From positions 61,447 through 125,446 of the forward strand of contig JAHEBO010000084.1 of NCBI GenBank assembly GCA_024642215.1: a stretch of 64,000 bases of DNA, written 5' to 3'. Both the position numbers and the translations under genes were made by a program. Of the stretch, positions 27,196 to 36,022 are shown one piece after another (positions within the stretch are counted from its first letter, which is position 1; every line of letters begins with the position of its first letter). The stretch is from Limnohabitans sp. (GTDB lineage Bacteria; Pseudomonadota; Gammaproteobacteria; Burkholderiales; Burkholderiaceae_C). A model generated the notes under the pieces. It ran no database searches and was not told the DNA's origin. It was given only the letters and a program-made list of their open reading frames with translations.

Positions 27196-28821
27196 ATGCC
27201 CGAACTAGAGTCTTCGCCCCCCGTCATCATCCTTTGCACCTTGAATGCAAAGTACATTCACGCGTCACTGGGTTTGCGCTACCTCATGGCCAACATGGCA
27301 CGCCACGGCAGTCAAAATTTAGCGGATCAAACCGCTTTGATTGAATTCACTTTGGCCAAGCCTTTGGCCGACATGGTCACTACCTTGTTGGACACTTTGG
27401 GAGAGTCACGGCCAGGCCAAAATCAAGTGATTGGATTTGGGGTCTACATTTGGAATGTGGTTCAAACGACCGAGCTGGTTCGTCTTTTAAAGACTCGACG
27501 ACCTTCACTGAAAATTGTTTTGGGTGGTCCTGAGGTAAGTCACGAAACCGAACAGCAGGAAATCGTACAACTGTCCGACCATGTGATCACCGGATGGGGC
27601 GATGTGAGCTTCCCCAAACTCTGTATGCAATTGTTGGCGGGTCCTCAGCCGTTGATGAAAGTGATCCAAGGCGAACAACCGCCCATGGACCAAATCGAGT
27701 TGCCTTATCAACACTTCTCCGATGCAGATCTGGCCAACCGACTTTTGTACGTCGAAGCATCTCGAGGCTGTCCTTTTAAATGTGAGTTTTGTCTGAGTTC
27801 AATGGACAAAACTGCATGGGCATTTGAATTGACGCCATTTCTGCAAGAACTCAAGACGCTATACGAACGTGGCGCTCGAAATTTCAAATTTGTCGACCGT
27901 ACGTTTAATTTAAAAATTGAAGCTTCGATTCAAATTCTTCAATTCTTTTTAGATCGATTGAGCGCGCCGGGTGCAGAGGGATTGCTGGTGCACTTTGAAG
28001 TGATCCCCGATCATCTTCCAGACAAACTGAAAGCCTTGATTGTTCAATTCCCACCAGGCGTTTTGCAATTTGAAGTGGGCATTCAAAGCTTCAATGAAAC
28101 AGTTCAAAAACTCATTTCGAGGCGTCAAGACAATGTGCAAACCGAAGCCAATTTACGCTGGCTGATCAATGAATCTCATGCGCACCTGCATACCGATTTG
28201 ATCTTCGGTTTACCAGGCGAAACACTGGCCAGTTTTGCCGAAGGATTTGACCGCTTGTTGGCCATTGGTCCACAAGAGATTCAACTCGGTATTTTGAAAC
28301 GCTTGCGCGGTACACCCATTTCTAGACACACCGAATCGTTTGAGATGGTCTATGACGAACAGCCGCCTTATGTTGTTCGTCAAACCAAAGACTTGGACGC
28401 CGCGAGCTTGCAACGCTTTACGCGCATGGCCAAGTATTGGGATTTGGTGGCCAATTCGGGCAGGTTCAAAACAAGTTTGCCTTTGATTTTGCAGCCGATG
28501 ACGCATCAGCATTCTGCTTTTTGGGCCTTCATGGATTTCTCGGACGAGGTCTGGCGTGCAAGCGGTAAAACATATGGCCTCACGCCAGAGGCCTTGGTTG
28601 ATGCGGTTTTTCATTACCTGACTGTCTCACGCGCACTCAATGTTGCGCAGGTGCGCAGCTTGTTGTTGCAAGATTACGTGAGCAGTGGTGCGCGTTCTCG
28701 CCCCTTGTGCCTTGCCAATGAAAATTTACCTTTAGGCGGACGCGACGCCAAGCTTGAAGACGCTGCACCATCAGGATTGCGAGTTCGACAAAACCGTCAT
28801 ACCGAATTCAAACTGTCGTAA
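27196..28821 (+). CDS. B12-binding-domain radical SAM protein (DUF4080 type)
   Basis: Cobalamin-dependent-type radical SAM enzyme of 541 residues. The N-terminal 140 residues form a B12-binding-like domain (VIILCTLNAKYIHASLGLRYL, VIGFGVYIWN, LKIVLGGPEVSHE). The radical SAM domain carries the 4Fe-4S ligands in SRGCPFKCEFCLSS near residue 190, a CxxxCxxC motif. A C-terminal DUF4080-like region follows. Such proteins are widespread, mostly uncharacterised, and no reaction can be assigned. It is monocistronic; its last 14 bp overlap the convergent iron permease gene. Confidence 0.88.
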   Translation: MPELESSPPVIILCTLNAKYIHASLGLRYLMANMARHGSQNLADQTALIEFTLAKPLADMVTTLLDTLGESRPGQNQVIGFGVYIWNVVQTTELVRLLKTRRPSLKIVLGGPEVSHETEQQEIVQLSDHVITGWGDVSFPKLCMQLLAGPQPLMKVIQGEQPPMDQIELPYQHFSDADLANRLLYVEASRGCPFKCEFCLSSMDKTAWAFELTPFLQELKTLYERGARNFKFVDRTFNLKIEASIQILQFFLDRLSAPGAEGLLVHFEVIPDHLPDKLKALIVQFPPGVLQFEVGIQSFNETVQKLISRRQDNVQTEANLRWLINESHAHLHTDLIFGLPGETLASFAEGFDRLLAIGPQEIQLGILKRLRGTPISRHTESFEMVYDEQPPYVVRQTKDLDAASLQRFTRMAKYWDLVANSGRFKTSLPLILQPMTHQHSAFWAFMDFSDEVWRASGKTYGLTPEALVDAVFHYLTVSRALNVAQVRSLLLQDYVSSGARSRPLCLANENLPLGGRDAKLEDAAPSGLRVRQNRHTEFKLS

Positions 28822-30433
28822 TTGCTTTTTGATGCATGGCTCGGCTGAGCAGTATGACGGGCAGAAGACCCACCAGAACCAAGGCCAAACTAGGCAAGGC
28901 GGCTTCACCCAATCGCTCGTCTCTGGCCAGTTGGTAAGCCATCACAGCCAGTGTGTCGGTATTGAACGGGCGTAGCACCAGTGTGGCAGGTAACTCTTTC
29001 ATCACATCGACAAACACCAAAAGCGTGGCGGCAAAAATGGAACGCTTTAAAAGGGGTGAGTGAACACTCGTGAGCAGTTTCATTCCCGAGATGCCCAGCA
29101 TCCGTGAAGAGTCGTCAAGACTCTTTGGAATTCGGGCATAGCCACTCTGAACAGTTTGCAACGCAACGGCGCAGAAGCGAACCATGTAGGCCCAAATCAA
29201 ACCCAATAAGGTGGCCGTGAGCCAATAACCAACTTGCGATTCTGGCCAGCGTTGCTGCAGCCACATCACGGGCAAGAGCAGTCCTACCACCACCACAGCA
29301 CCAGGTACTGCGTAGCCCAAACCCACCAATGAAGCGACCATCCGGGTCAAGAGATCCCGTTGCGTCCTTAAACTGAATGACAGCAACAATGCGACCCATA
29401 CTGCCAGCACTGCTGTGATCGCGCCTAAGCGCAAACTGTTCATGGCCCATTCAATGAACCGTCCCCATGGTACTTCAATCTCGGATGACATCAATGGCCT
29501 TAGCATCAACAGCACAGGCAGCACAAATCCAAAAAAGAGGGGCAGGGCACACCAGGTGCTCATGGCCATGGCAGGAAGGCCTTTGAGGGTAGAGGGTTGT
29601 GCATCCGTTGATGAAGAAAGCCCTGAACGCAAGCTTGCAAATCGCATGCGAGCTTGTGCCCATTTCTCAATTTGCATCAAAACAAGCACAGTACCTAAAA
29701 GCAATGTGGCCAATTGGGCCGCTGCGATGCGGTTGTCCATGACCAGCCAAGCTTTGTAAACGCCCGCAGTGAATGTTTGAATACCAAAGTAACTTGACAC
29801 ACCAAAGTCGGCCAATGTTTCCATCAAGGCCAATGCGACGCCGGCGGCCACTGAAGGTCGTGCCAAAGGGATGGCAATTTCTAGGATGCGTCGTTGGAGG
29901 GGGGCACCAAGCATGCGCGCAGCCTCCAACAGTTGCGGGGCACGCTCACTCAGGGCTGTGCGCGCCAGCAGATAAACATAGGGATAGAGTGCCAAAGTAA
30001 ATACAAGAATGGCACCGCCCAAACTTCTAATTTCTGGTAACACGCGGCCCTCAAGCGAAAACTGATTGCGAATGAAGTTTTGCACGGGGCCGCTGAACTG
30101 CAGAAAGTCTGTGTAGGCATAAGCCACCACGTAGGCTGGGATGGCCATTGGCAACAGCAATGCCCATTCAAAAAATGCTTTTCCTGGAAACTTGAACAAT
30201 GTCACGGCTGCAGCGGTGCTGGTGCCTAAAAATGTGACGCCAATTGCGACGCCAAGGCACAGGCCCATGCTGGTGATTGCATAGTCAGGCAAGACGGTTG
30301 CAAACATTTCATGGAGAACTTGTGCAGACGCGAGATTCCACTCAATCCAAGAACTGATCAGCGCCAACACTGGCAGGCAAATGATCAGAGCGACGAGGCT
30401 ATAAAGAACCGAACGAATTCGGAAAACGTGCAT
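28808..30433 (-). CDS. Iron(III) ABC transporter permease (FbpB type)
   Basis: Fused inner-membrane permease of 541 residues with two BPD_transp_1 domains and about 12 membrane segments. EAA-type cytoplasmic loops occur as EAARMLGAPLQRRILEIAIPLARP near residue 190 and DDSSRMLGISGMKLLTSVHSPLLKRS near residue 440. This two-in-one layout is typical of FbpB/FutB Fe3+ importers. It is divergent from the ATPase gene (122-bp gap) and not in line with it, an unusual arrangement since fbpABC is normally one operon. Confidence 0.9.
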   Translation of the reverse strand: MHVFRIRSVLYSLVALIICLPVLALISSWIEWNLASAQVLHEMFATVLPDYAITSMGLCLGVAIGVTFLGTSTAAAVTLFKFPGKAFFEWALLLPMAIPAYVVAYAYTDFLQFSGPVQNFIRNQFSLEGRVLPEIRSLGGAILVFTLALYPYVYLLARTALSERAPQLLEAARMLGAPLQRRILEIAIPLARPSVAAGVALALMETLADFGVSSYFGIQTFTAGVYKAWLVMDNRIAAAQLATLLLGTVLVLMQIEKWAQARMRFASLRSGLSSSTDAQPSTLKGLPAMAMSTWCALPLFFGFVLPVLLMLRPLMSSEIEVPWGRFIEWAMNSLRLGAITAVLAVWVALLLSFSLRTQRDLLTRMVASLVGLGYAVPGAVVVVGLLLPVMWLQQRWPESQVGYWLTATLLGLIWAYMVRFCAVALQTVQSGYARIPKSLDDSSRMLGISGMKLLTSVHSPLLKRSIFAATLLVFVDVMKELPATLVLRPFNTDTLAVMAYQLARDERLGEAALPSLALVLVGLLPVILLSRAMHQKAITTV

Positions 30434-30555
30434 GCGGAGCGTCCAAAGAAAGTCAAGCTTTGCACTTGGTGATTCAAGCGCATCTTCCGTGGAATTGTAA
30501 GGATGATCGGCAAGTAGGGAATGTCAATCGGCTCACGTGTCCTTACAATCCACCT

Positions 30556-31614
30556 ATGTTTCTGACACTTGATCAAGTCGACGTCCGCTATTCTGGCCAG
30601 CAAACGCCTGCCGTGCAAGGTGTTTCTCTGAGCCTTGAAGCTGGGCAAATTGGTGTGTTGATTGGTCCTTCGGGTTGCGGCAAAACCAGCTTGCTGCGCG
30701 CCATTGCTGGTCTCGAACCTGTATCAGCCGGGTATGTCCAGCTGTCCGATCGAGTGGTCAGTCGTTCGGGCTTTACGGCCCCCCCCGAAAACCGCCGTAT
30801 GGGTATGGTCTTTCAGGATTACGCGCTGTTTCCGCACTTGACCGTGTCGGGCAACATTGCATTTGGTCTGCATGGGCAAAGTTCAGCCAGCAAATCCTTG
30901 CGCATCACGGAAGTGCTGAAGTTGGTGGGGCTCCAAGATGTGCAAGAGCGGTATCCACACGAGCTGTCTGGAGGGCAACAGCAAAGGGTTGCCTTGGCGC
31001 GTGCACTGGCGCCCAAGCCAGAACTCCTGTTGTTAGACGAGCCTTTTTCTAACTTGGATGTTGATTTACGTGAACGTCTTGCTTTGGAAATTCGAGCCAT
31101 TTTGAAAGAGGCCAATGCCACCGCGCTTTTTGTGACCCACGATCAAATGGAAGCGTTTGCCATGGGCGATGTCATTGGCGTTATTCAAGGTGGGCGCTTG
31201 GCGCAATGGGATGATGCGTATCATCTGTATCACCGTCCTGCCTCGCGCTTTGTGGCCGAGTTCATTGGGCATGGCGTTTTCATTCCTGGTGTTCGTTCAA
31301 TCACAAAGGGACGAGTCGAGGTTCAGACCGTCTTAGGCTTGCTAACCGATGAGCTCAAGGCTTCAGATAAGCGCTCAGACGAATTGGTCAATTGCGACGT
31401 GTTACTCCGAGCAGACGACATCGTTCATGACGACGCGGCACCTGTTAAAGCTGAAATTGTTCGCAAGTCATTTCGTGGTTCAGAATTTTTATACAGCTTG
31501 CGATTGCAGACCGGAGAAATGGTCATGGCCCATGTACCTAGCCATCACGACCACAAATTAGGAGAATGGATCGGCATTCGCGTTGAAGTAGACCATGTGG
31601 TCACATTCAACTGA
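30556..31614 (+). CDS. Iron(III) ABC transporter ATPase (FbpC type)
   Basis: ATP-hydrolysing subunit, 352 residues from the ATG at 30556 (MFLTLDQVDVRYSG); the longer ORF-track start adds a non-homologous leader. Walker A is GPSGCGKTS, the signature LSGGQQQRVALARAL, Walker B LLLLDEPFSNLD and the H-loop VTHDQMEAF. A C-terminal TOBE-like regulatory domain follows. It belongs with the divergent permease and the binding protein 80 bp downstream. FbpC/FutC-type assignment rests on the neighbours. Confidence 0.9.
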   Translation: MFLTLDQVDVRYSGQQTPAVQGVSLSLEAGQIGVLIGPSGCGKTSLLRAIAGLEPVSAGYVQLSDRVVSRSGFTAPPENRRMGMVFQDYALFPHLTVSGNIAFGLHGQSSASKSLRITEVLKLVGLQDVQERYPHELSGGQQQRVALARALAPKPELLLLDEPFSNLDVDLRERLALEIRAILKEANATALFVTHDQMEAFAMGDVIGVIQGGRLAQWDDAYHLYHRPASRFVAEFIGHGVFIPGVRSITKGRVEVQTVLGLLTDELKASDKRSDELVNCDVLLRADDIVHDDAAPVKAEIVRKSFRGSEFLYSLRLQTGEMVMAHVPSHHDHKLGEWIGIRVEVDHVVTFN

Positions 31615-31631
31615 TGCTTTAAGCCTATTTG

Positions 31632-31654
31632 CAAATGCGAATCATTCTTATTTG
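31632..31654. promoter_or_regulatory. Fur box upstream of the iron-binding protein
   Basis: CAAATgcGAATcATTCttATTTG, a 23-bp dyad with 9-bp matching positions in each arm. The core GAATCATTC is the classic Fur half-site junction. It lies 40 bp before the ATG of the FbpA-type gene, so iron-replete Fur should repress that gene. Iron control of the upstream ATPase and permease is not shown by this site. Confidence 0.8.
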
Positions 31655-31693
31655 ATGTAGAATTTGTTCATTCCAGCACTTAAAGGTGTCAAT

Positions 31694-32776
31694 ATGAGCA
31701 ATAAAGAACACAAAAAAATGGCCCATCGTCTAAGTCAGCTTCTTGCAGGCTTACTAACGATAAGCAGTCTTTCCGCCAATGCACAGGCGCAAGCGACGAC
31801 GGCAAGCATCAACATTTACTCGGCACGACACTACCCAACTGACGAAGCCCTGTACAACGATTTCAGCAAAAGTACGGGTATCAAAATTAACCGAGTGGAT
31901 GCGGATGACGCAGGCATCCTGTCACGTTTGAAAGCGGAGGGTAGCGCATCGCCCGCCGATGTCATTTTGTTGGTGGACGCAGCCCGATTGTGGCGAGCAG
32001 AAGTTGATGGATTGTTTTTGCCCATCAAATCTAAAAAACTTGAAGAAGCCATTCCAGACAAGCTCAGAGCCAAGCCAACTGACACAGGTGGCATTGCATG
32101 GTTTGGTTTATCGACACGGGCACGCGTGATTGTGTATGACAAGCAGAAGTACCAAAAGACTGATATCGACACTTACGAAAAATTGGCCGATTCACAGTTC
32201 AAGGGCAAGCTCTGTATTCGTTCTGGCTCGCACCCTTACAACCTCAGTTTGTTTGGTGCCATGACAGAGCACTTAGGTCCTCAGCAAACCGAAGTTTGGC
32301 TCAAGGGATTGGTGGCCAATTTGGCGCGGAGTCCTGCAGGAGGAGATACGGATCAAATTAAGGGTGTTGCAACTGGCGAATGTGCAATTGCAGTAACCAA
32401 TACCTACTACTTGGCCCGATTGATGCGGTCTACAAATTCGGTCGATAAAAGCATGGTGGAAAAAATAGGGGTGGTCTTTCCCAATCAGGCCAGTTGGGGT
32501 ACACATCTGAACATCGCAGGTGGGGCCGTTGCAAAAAATTCGAAGAACACTGAAAACGCTGTGAAATTTTTGGAATACCTGGCCAGTGCCTCTGCACAAA
32601 ATCACTTTGCCAATGGCAACAACGAATGGCCTGCCGCTAAAGGCATGAGCTTTGACAATCCAGCGCTTAAAGCCATGTCGGGTGGTGGATTTAAGAGTGA
32701 AGTGTTGCCGATCAGTGCCGTTGGCATGAATCAAATCAAGGTACAGCAAATGCTGGACAGGGTTGGTTTTAAATAA
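31694..32776 (+). CDS. Iron(III) ABC transporter binding protein (FbpA/FutA type)
   Basis: Periplasmic ferric-iron-binding protein, 360 residues from the ATG at 31694 (AAAGGTG before it). The signal peptide ends near ANAQAQA. The family opening is INIYSARHYPTDEALYNDFSKSTGIKI. KLCIRSGSHPYNLSLFGAMTEHLG and the paired tyrosines in VTNTYYLARL near residue 240 correspond to the iron-ligand tyrosines of FutA/FbpA proteins. Fur box just upstream. It delivers iron to the divergent FbpB-type permease and the ATPase. Confidence 0.92.
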   Translation: MSNKEHKKMAHRLSQLLAGLLTISSLSANAQAQATTASINIYSARHYPTDEALYNDFSKSTGIKINRVDADDAGILSRLKAEGSASPADVILLVDAARLWRAEVDGLFLPIKSKKLEEAIPDKLRAKPTDTGGIAWFGLSTRARVIVYDKQKYQKTDIDTYEKLADSQFKGKLCIRSGSHPYNLSLFGAMTEHLGPQQTEVWLKGLVANLARSPAGGDTDQIKGVATGECAIAVTNTYYLARLMRSTNSVDKSMVEKIGVVFPNQASWGTHLNIAGGAVAKNSKNTENAVKFLEYLASASAQNHFANGNNEWPAAKGMSFDNPALKAMSGGGFKSEVLPISAVGMNQIKVQQMLDRVGFK

Positions 32777-32848
32777 ACCTCAATTTTCGCTGTTTACGCT
32801 TGCAATGCGTTTAAAACTAGGGTTTTCCATAGCGTTTACGGTCTTTTA

Positions 32849-32862
32849 AACTGTATACAGTT
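32849..32862. promoter_or_regulatory. 14-bp palindrome upstream of nucleobase permease
   Basis: AACTGTATACAGTT, a perfect palindrome 66 bp before the permease ATG. TGTATACA-cored sites are typical operators of GntR-type repressors; the regulator is not in the window. Confidence 0.55.
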
Positions 32863-32877
32863 CGGTGTGCAGTTAAG

Positions 32878-32895
32878 GGCAATCAATCGATTGCC
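32878..32895 (+). promoter_or_regulatory. Leader hairpin upstream of nucleobase permease
   Basis: GGCAATC-aatc-GATTGCC, a perfect 7-bp stem with a 4-base loop 32 bp before the permease ATG. It has no T-run, so it is not a terminator by itself; it may be an operator or an mRNA leader element. Confidence 0.4.
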
Positions 32896-32927
32896 AAACG
32901 CCAAGACCCTCTACGTGGGAGACAAAC

Positions 32928-34418
32928 ATGAGTGACTTATCGAATCATCCAGTGGATGAAAAACTACCAACAGGCAAGCTGGCCGCATTGGGCCTGCAAC
33001 ACGTTTTGGTAATGTACGCCGGTGCAGTTGCTGTGCCCTTGATAGTGGGCCGCGCCCTTAAGCTCAGTCCACAAGACGTGGCCTACCTCATCTCTGCAGA
33101 CTTGTTTTGTTGCGGCTTGGTGACACTGATTCAGTCACTGGGGGCAACGCAATGGTTTGGCATACGTTTGCCCGTCATGATGGGCGTGACATTTGCCTCT
33201 GTGGCACCTATGGTGGCCATGGCCAATGCCAACCCTGGTGAGCTGGGCGCGCAATTGATTTTTGGTGCCATCATTGGTGCAGGGCTTATCTCTATCCTCA
33301 TTGCACCTGTTGTGAGCCGCATGTTGAGGTTTTTCCCACCCGTTGTAACGGGCACCATCATTGCCGTGATTGGCATCAGCTTAATGCGAATTGGCATCAA
33401 TTGGATTTTTGGCAACCCAGTAGGCCCTACAGCGCCAAGCATTGTCAATCCTGAGCACAAGCAGTGGTTGGATGCCGCAGCAGCTGCGGCAGGGGCACCG
33501 GGTTCAACCTTGCCTGCCATTCCAAAAGATTTGGCCTTGTTACCCAAAATGCCTAATCCTAAATACGCAGATTTGACAGGCGTTGGCATTGCTGGATTGG
33601 TGCTGGTGACCATCATGTTGATTTCAAAGTTCGCCAAGGGCTTCATTGCCAACATCTCCGTGCTTTTGGGCATCGTGGTGGGCGGTATTGTGGCTTCTGT
33701 CATGGGTTTGATGAACTTTGACAAAGTTGGCAAAGCCGCTTGGTTTGATGTTGTGATGCCGTTTCACTTTGGCATGCCAGTGTTTGATCCTGTTCTCATT
33801 TTGACCATGACATTGGTCATGATTGTGGTGATGATTGAGTCCACCGGCATGTTCTTGGCGCTTGGTGAAATGACTGATAAAAAAGTGGATCAAGCTGCGC
33901 TGACACGTGGCTTGAGAACGGATGGGTTGGGCACTTTGTTGGGCGGTATTTTCAATACGTTCCCCTACACCAGCTTCTCTCAAAATGTGGGTCTTGTTGC
34001 CGTGACAGGTGTTAAGAGCCGCTTTGTGTGTGTGGCGGGTGGCTTGATTTTGGTGGCCTTGGGCTTGCTTCCCAAAATGGCAGCCTTGATTGAATCTTTG
34101 CCCACAGTGGTATTGGGTGGCGCCGGCTTGGTGATGTTTGGCATGGTGGCTGCTACCGGAATTCGGATTTTGAGCAACGTTGACTTTAAGAAAAACTCTT
34201 TCAACGCCATGATTGTGGCCATCTCAATTGGCATCGGCATGATCCCTCTGATTGCACCTAATTTCAAGCAGTGGATGCCGCACAACCTTCATCCACTGAT
34301 TGAGTCAGGTATCTTGTTGGCATCTATCAGTGCGGTTCTACTGAACTTGTTTTTCAATGGTGCGCAAGGCGATACGCGTGACGCGGTAGAGGCGGCCAAA
34401 CAGGCTGATGCACATTGA
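32928..34418 (+). CDS. NCS2-family nucleobase (xanthine/uracil) permease
   Basis: Inner-membrane symporter of 496 residues with about 14 hydrophobic segments, of the nucleobase:cation symporter-2 family. Family blocks are GLQHVLVMYAGAVAVPLIVG near residue 22, the motif IESTGMFLALGEMTDKKV near residue 304, and NTFPYTSFSQNVGLVAVTGVKSR near residue 344. The last closely resembles the xanthine/urate (XanQ/UacT) signature more than uracil permeases. It stands alone with its own leader palindromes and a strong terminator. Purine uptake is the best guess. Confidence 0.9.
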   Translation: MSDLSNHPVDEKLPTGKLAALGLQHVLVMYAGAVAVPLIVGRALKLSPQDVAYLISADLFCCGLVTLIQSLGATQWFGIRLPVMMGVTFASVAPMVAMANANPGELGAQLIFGAIIGAGLISILIAPVVSRMLRFFPPVVTGTIIAVIGISLMRIGINWIFGNPVGPTAPSIVNPEHKQWLDAAAAAAGAPGSTLPAIPKDLALLPKMPNPKYADLTGVGIAGLVLVTIMLISKFAKGFIANISVLLGIVVGGIVASVMGLMNFDKVGKAAWFDVVMPFHFGMPVFDPVLILTMTLVMIVVMIESTGMFLALGEMTDKKVDQAALTRGLRTDGLGTLLGGIFNTFPYTSFSQNVGLVAVTGVKSRFVCVAGGLILVALGLLPKMAALIESLPTVVLGGAGLVMFGMVAATGIRILSNVDFKKNSFNAMIVAISIGIGMIPLIAPNFKQWMPHNLHPLIESGILLASISAVLLNLFFNGAQGDTRDAVEAAKQADAH

Positions 34419-34443
34419 AGATTTGAGGTGATTTTCAGCCATC

Positions 34444-34473
34444 AAAAAGGCCAGCGATTGCTGGCCTTTTTTT
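34444..34473. terminator. Intrinsic terminator between permease and deacetylase
   Basis: Perfect 12-bp hairpin aaaaaggccagc-gatt-gctggccttttt followed by further T. It lies between convergent genes and has T-runs on both strands, so it can act in both directions. Confidence 0.9.
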
Positions 34474-34487
34474 GTTCAAATGAACCA

Positions 34488-35543
34488 TCAGTGTGACTTA
34501 AAACCTTCAAGCACATTCACAGTGTTGACACCAAAATCTGCAACAGCATAGCCACCTTCCAGTGTGAACAAAGTGGGCAGACCCAAAGCAGCAATGGCAT
34601 GGCCCACTTGGAAATAATGATGTGATTTCAATTTAAAGCCACTGATCGGATCACCCTCATAGGTGTCGAGTCCCAATGGCACAACCAAGGCTTGCGGCGC
34701 AAAATCACTGAGGATTTGGAGCGCTTTTTGCAAGGTGGCATACCAAGTTTCAAATTCAGTGCCTTTGGGCAGTGGCAGGTTCAAGTTAAAACCTTCGCCA
34801 TCACCCGTTCCGTATTCATCTGCATGGCCTAAGAAAAACGGGTACTCCGTTTGCGGATCGCCATGTATCGACACTGTGTAGATATCAGCGCGTGCATCAA
34901 AAATGGCTTGAGTGCCATTGCCATGATGGTAATCAATGTCAAGAATTCCCACCCTTTGCATCCCTTTGTCACGCAAGTTTTGAGCTGCAATGGCGGCATT
35001 GTTCAAAAAGCAATACCCGCCCATGAAGGCGGGACCCGCATGGTGTCCTGGCGGTCGAGTTAAGGCTACCGCAGCAGTTTCACCTTGGTGCAGTGCATCG
35101 GCTGCGGCAACTGCACACGCAGCACCTTCGCGTGCAGCCGTCCAGGTACCCGACATCAATGGCGTTCCTGCGTCAAAGGCATACTGGCCCAATTTAGCAG
35201 CAAAATTAAGCGGTGGTTTGTCCATTCGAAAAGCGTGCTTACCAGGCAATGGCCAAACGGAGGGCAGGGCATCTCGATTTTCATTGTCTGGACTCAGTTG
35301 AACCCATTCATGCCAGGCGTTCGCAAGAAATGCCAAGTAGTCGGCTGAATGAACTCGCTGTAGTGCAGTGTCTAAATGAAGATTTGTCGGAGCTTGCATC
35401 ACCTGACCTACAGGTCTGCGGGTCAACTCGTTCAAAACATGATCAAGTCGTTGTGGCACTTCATGACAATCTACCAAGCGCCCGCGAAACATCTCTTGCT
35501 GACCGTGGTGCAAATGGTGGTGCTGGTTGGAGAAAATTTTCAC
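34488..35543 (-). CDS. Histone-deacetylase-family deacetylase
   Basis: Zinc-dependent deacetylase of the arginase/HDAC fold, 351 residues. Bacterial members act on acetylpolyamines or acetyl-lysine. Catalytic and metal residues are visible: ALTRPPGHHAGPAFMGGYC near residue 155 (tandem His), GILDIDYHHGNGTQAIF near residue 195 (Asp/His zinc ligands) and PLGLDTYEGDPISGFKL near residue 290 (Asp ligand). The LEGGYAV motif closes the domain. It lies 7 bp downstream of arsC on the same strand and is probably co-transcribed. The physiological substrate is unknown. Confidence 0.9.
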   Translation of the reverse strand: MKIFSNQHHHLHHGQQEMFRGRLVDCHEVPQRLDHVLNELTRRPVGQVMQAPTNLHLDTALQRVHSADYLAFLANAWHEWVQLSPDNENRDALPSVWPLPGKHAFRMDKPPLNFAAKLGQYAFDAGTPLMSGTWTAAREGAACAVAAADALHQGETAAVALTRPPGHHAGPAFMGGYCFLNNAAIAAQNLRDKGMQRVGILDIDYHHGNGTQAIFDARADIYTVSIHGDPQTEYPFFLGHADEYGTGDGEGFNLNLPLPKGTEFETWYATLQKALQILSDFAPQALVVPLGLDTYEGDPISGFKLKSHHYFQVGHAIAALGLPTLFTLEGGYAVADFGVNTVNVLEGFKSH

Positions 35544-35550
35544 GCAGATC

Positions 35551-35904
35551 TCAATCTAACAATTCAAGCACTTTTTCTGAAGGGCGGCATAGCTGAGTGC
35601 CTTTGGGGGTGACCACGATGGGGCGGTTCATCAGAATGGGATGCTGCATCACAAAGTCAATTAACTCGTCGTCTGACCATTTGGAGTTGCCAAGATCCAA
35701 CTCATCAAAGGGGCTGCCTTTTTGTCGAAGTACTTCTCGTACGTTGGTTTTCATCGCGTCAATGAGTGCGACAAATTCCGAGCGGGAAGGTGGCGTTTCA
35801 AGGTAGTGAATGACCTTGGGCTTGAGGCCACGTTCTTGCAGGATGGCAAGTACATTGCGAGACGTTCCACATTTCGGGTTGTGGTAGATGGTGATGGTGT
35901 TCAT
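35551..35904 (-). CDS. arsC: Arsenate reductase, glutaredoxin-dependent ArsC
   Basis: Cytoplasmic reductase of arsenate to arsenite, 117 residues. The catalytic Cys is in YHNPKCGTSRNVLAIL (Cys13) and the arsenate-binding Arg pair falls in MNRPIVVTPKGTQLCRPSEKV. Length and motifs match the E. coli-type ArsC. No ArsR or efflux gene adjoins; the ACR3 arsenite exporter is 6.7 kb away on the other strand. It is the promoter-proximal gene of a two-gene unit with the deacetylase. Some ArsC-like proteins are general Spx-like reductases, so the role in arsenic is likely but not certain. Confidence 0.88.
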   Translation of the reverse strand: MNTITIYHNPKCGTSRNVLAILQERGLKPKVIHYLETPPSRSEFVALIDAMKTNVREVLRQKGSPFDELDLGNSKWSDDELIDFVMQHPILMNRPIVVTPKGTQLCRPSEKVLELLD

Positions 35905-36022
35905 GTGTGTTCTGCTTGTCGGTTATGGTGCGGTTTCAGAGCTTAGGTTCTAGAGCGTATTGATTATTGTTTTTCATACAAGCGATACATAGGATCGTTG
36001 CATCAACTTTTACCGAATTATT

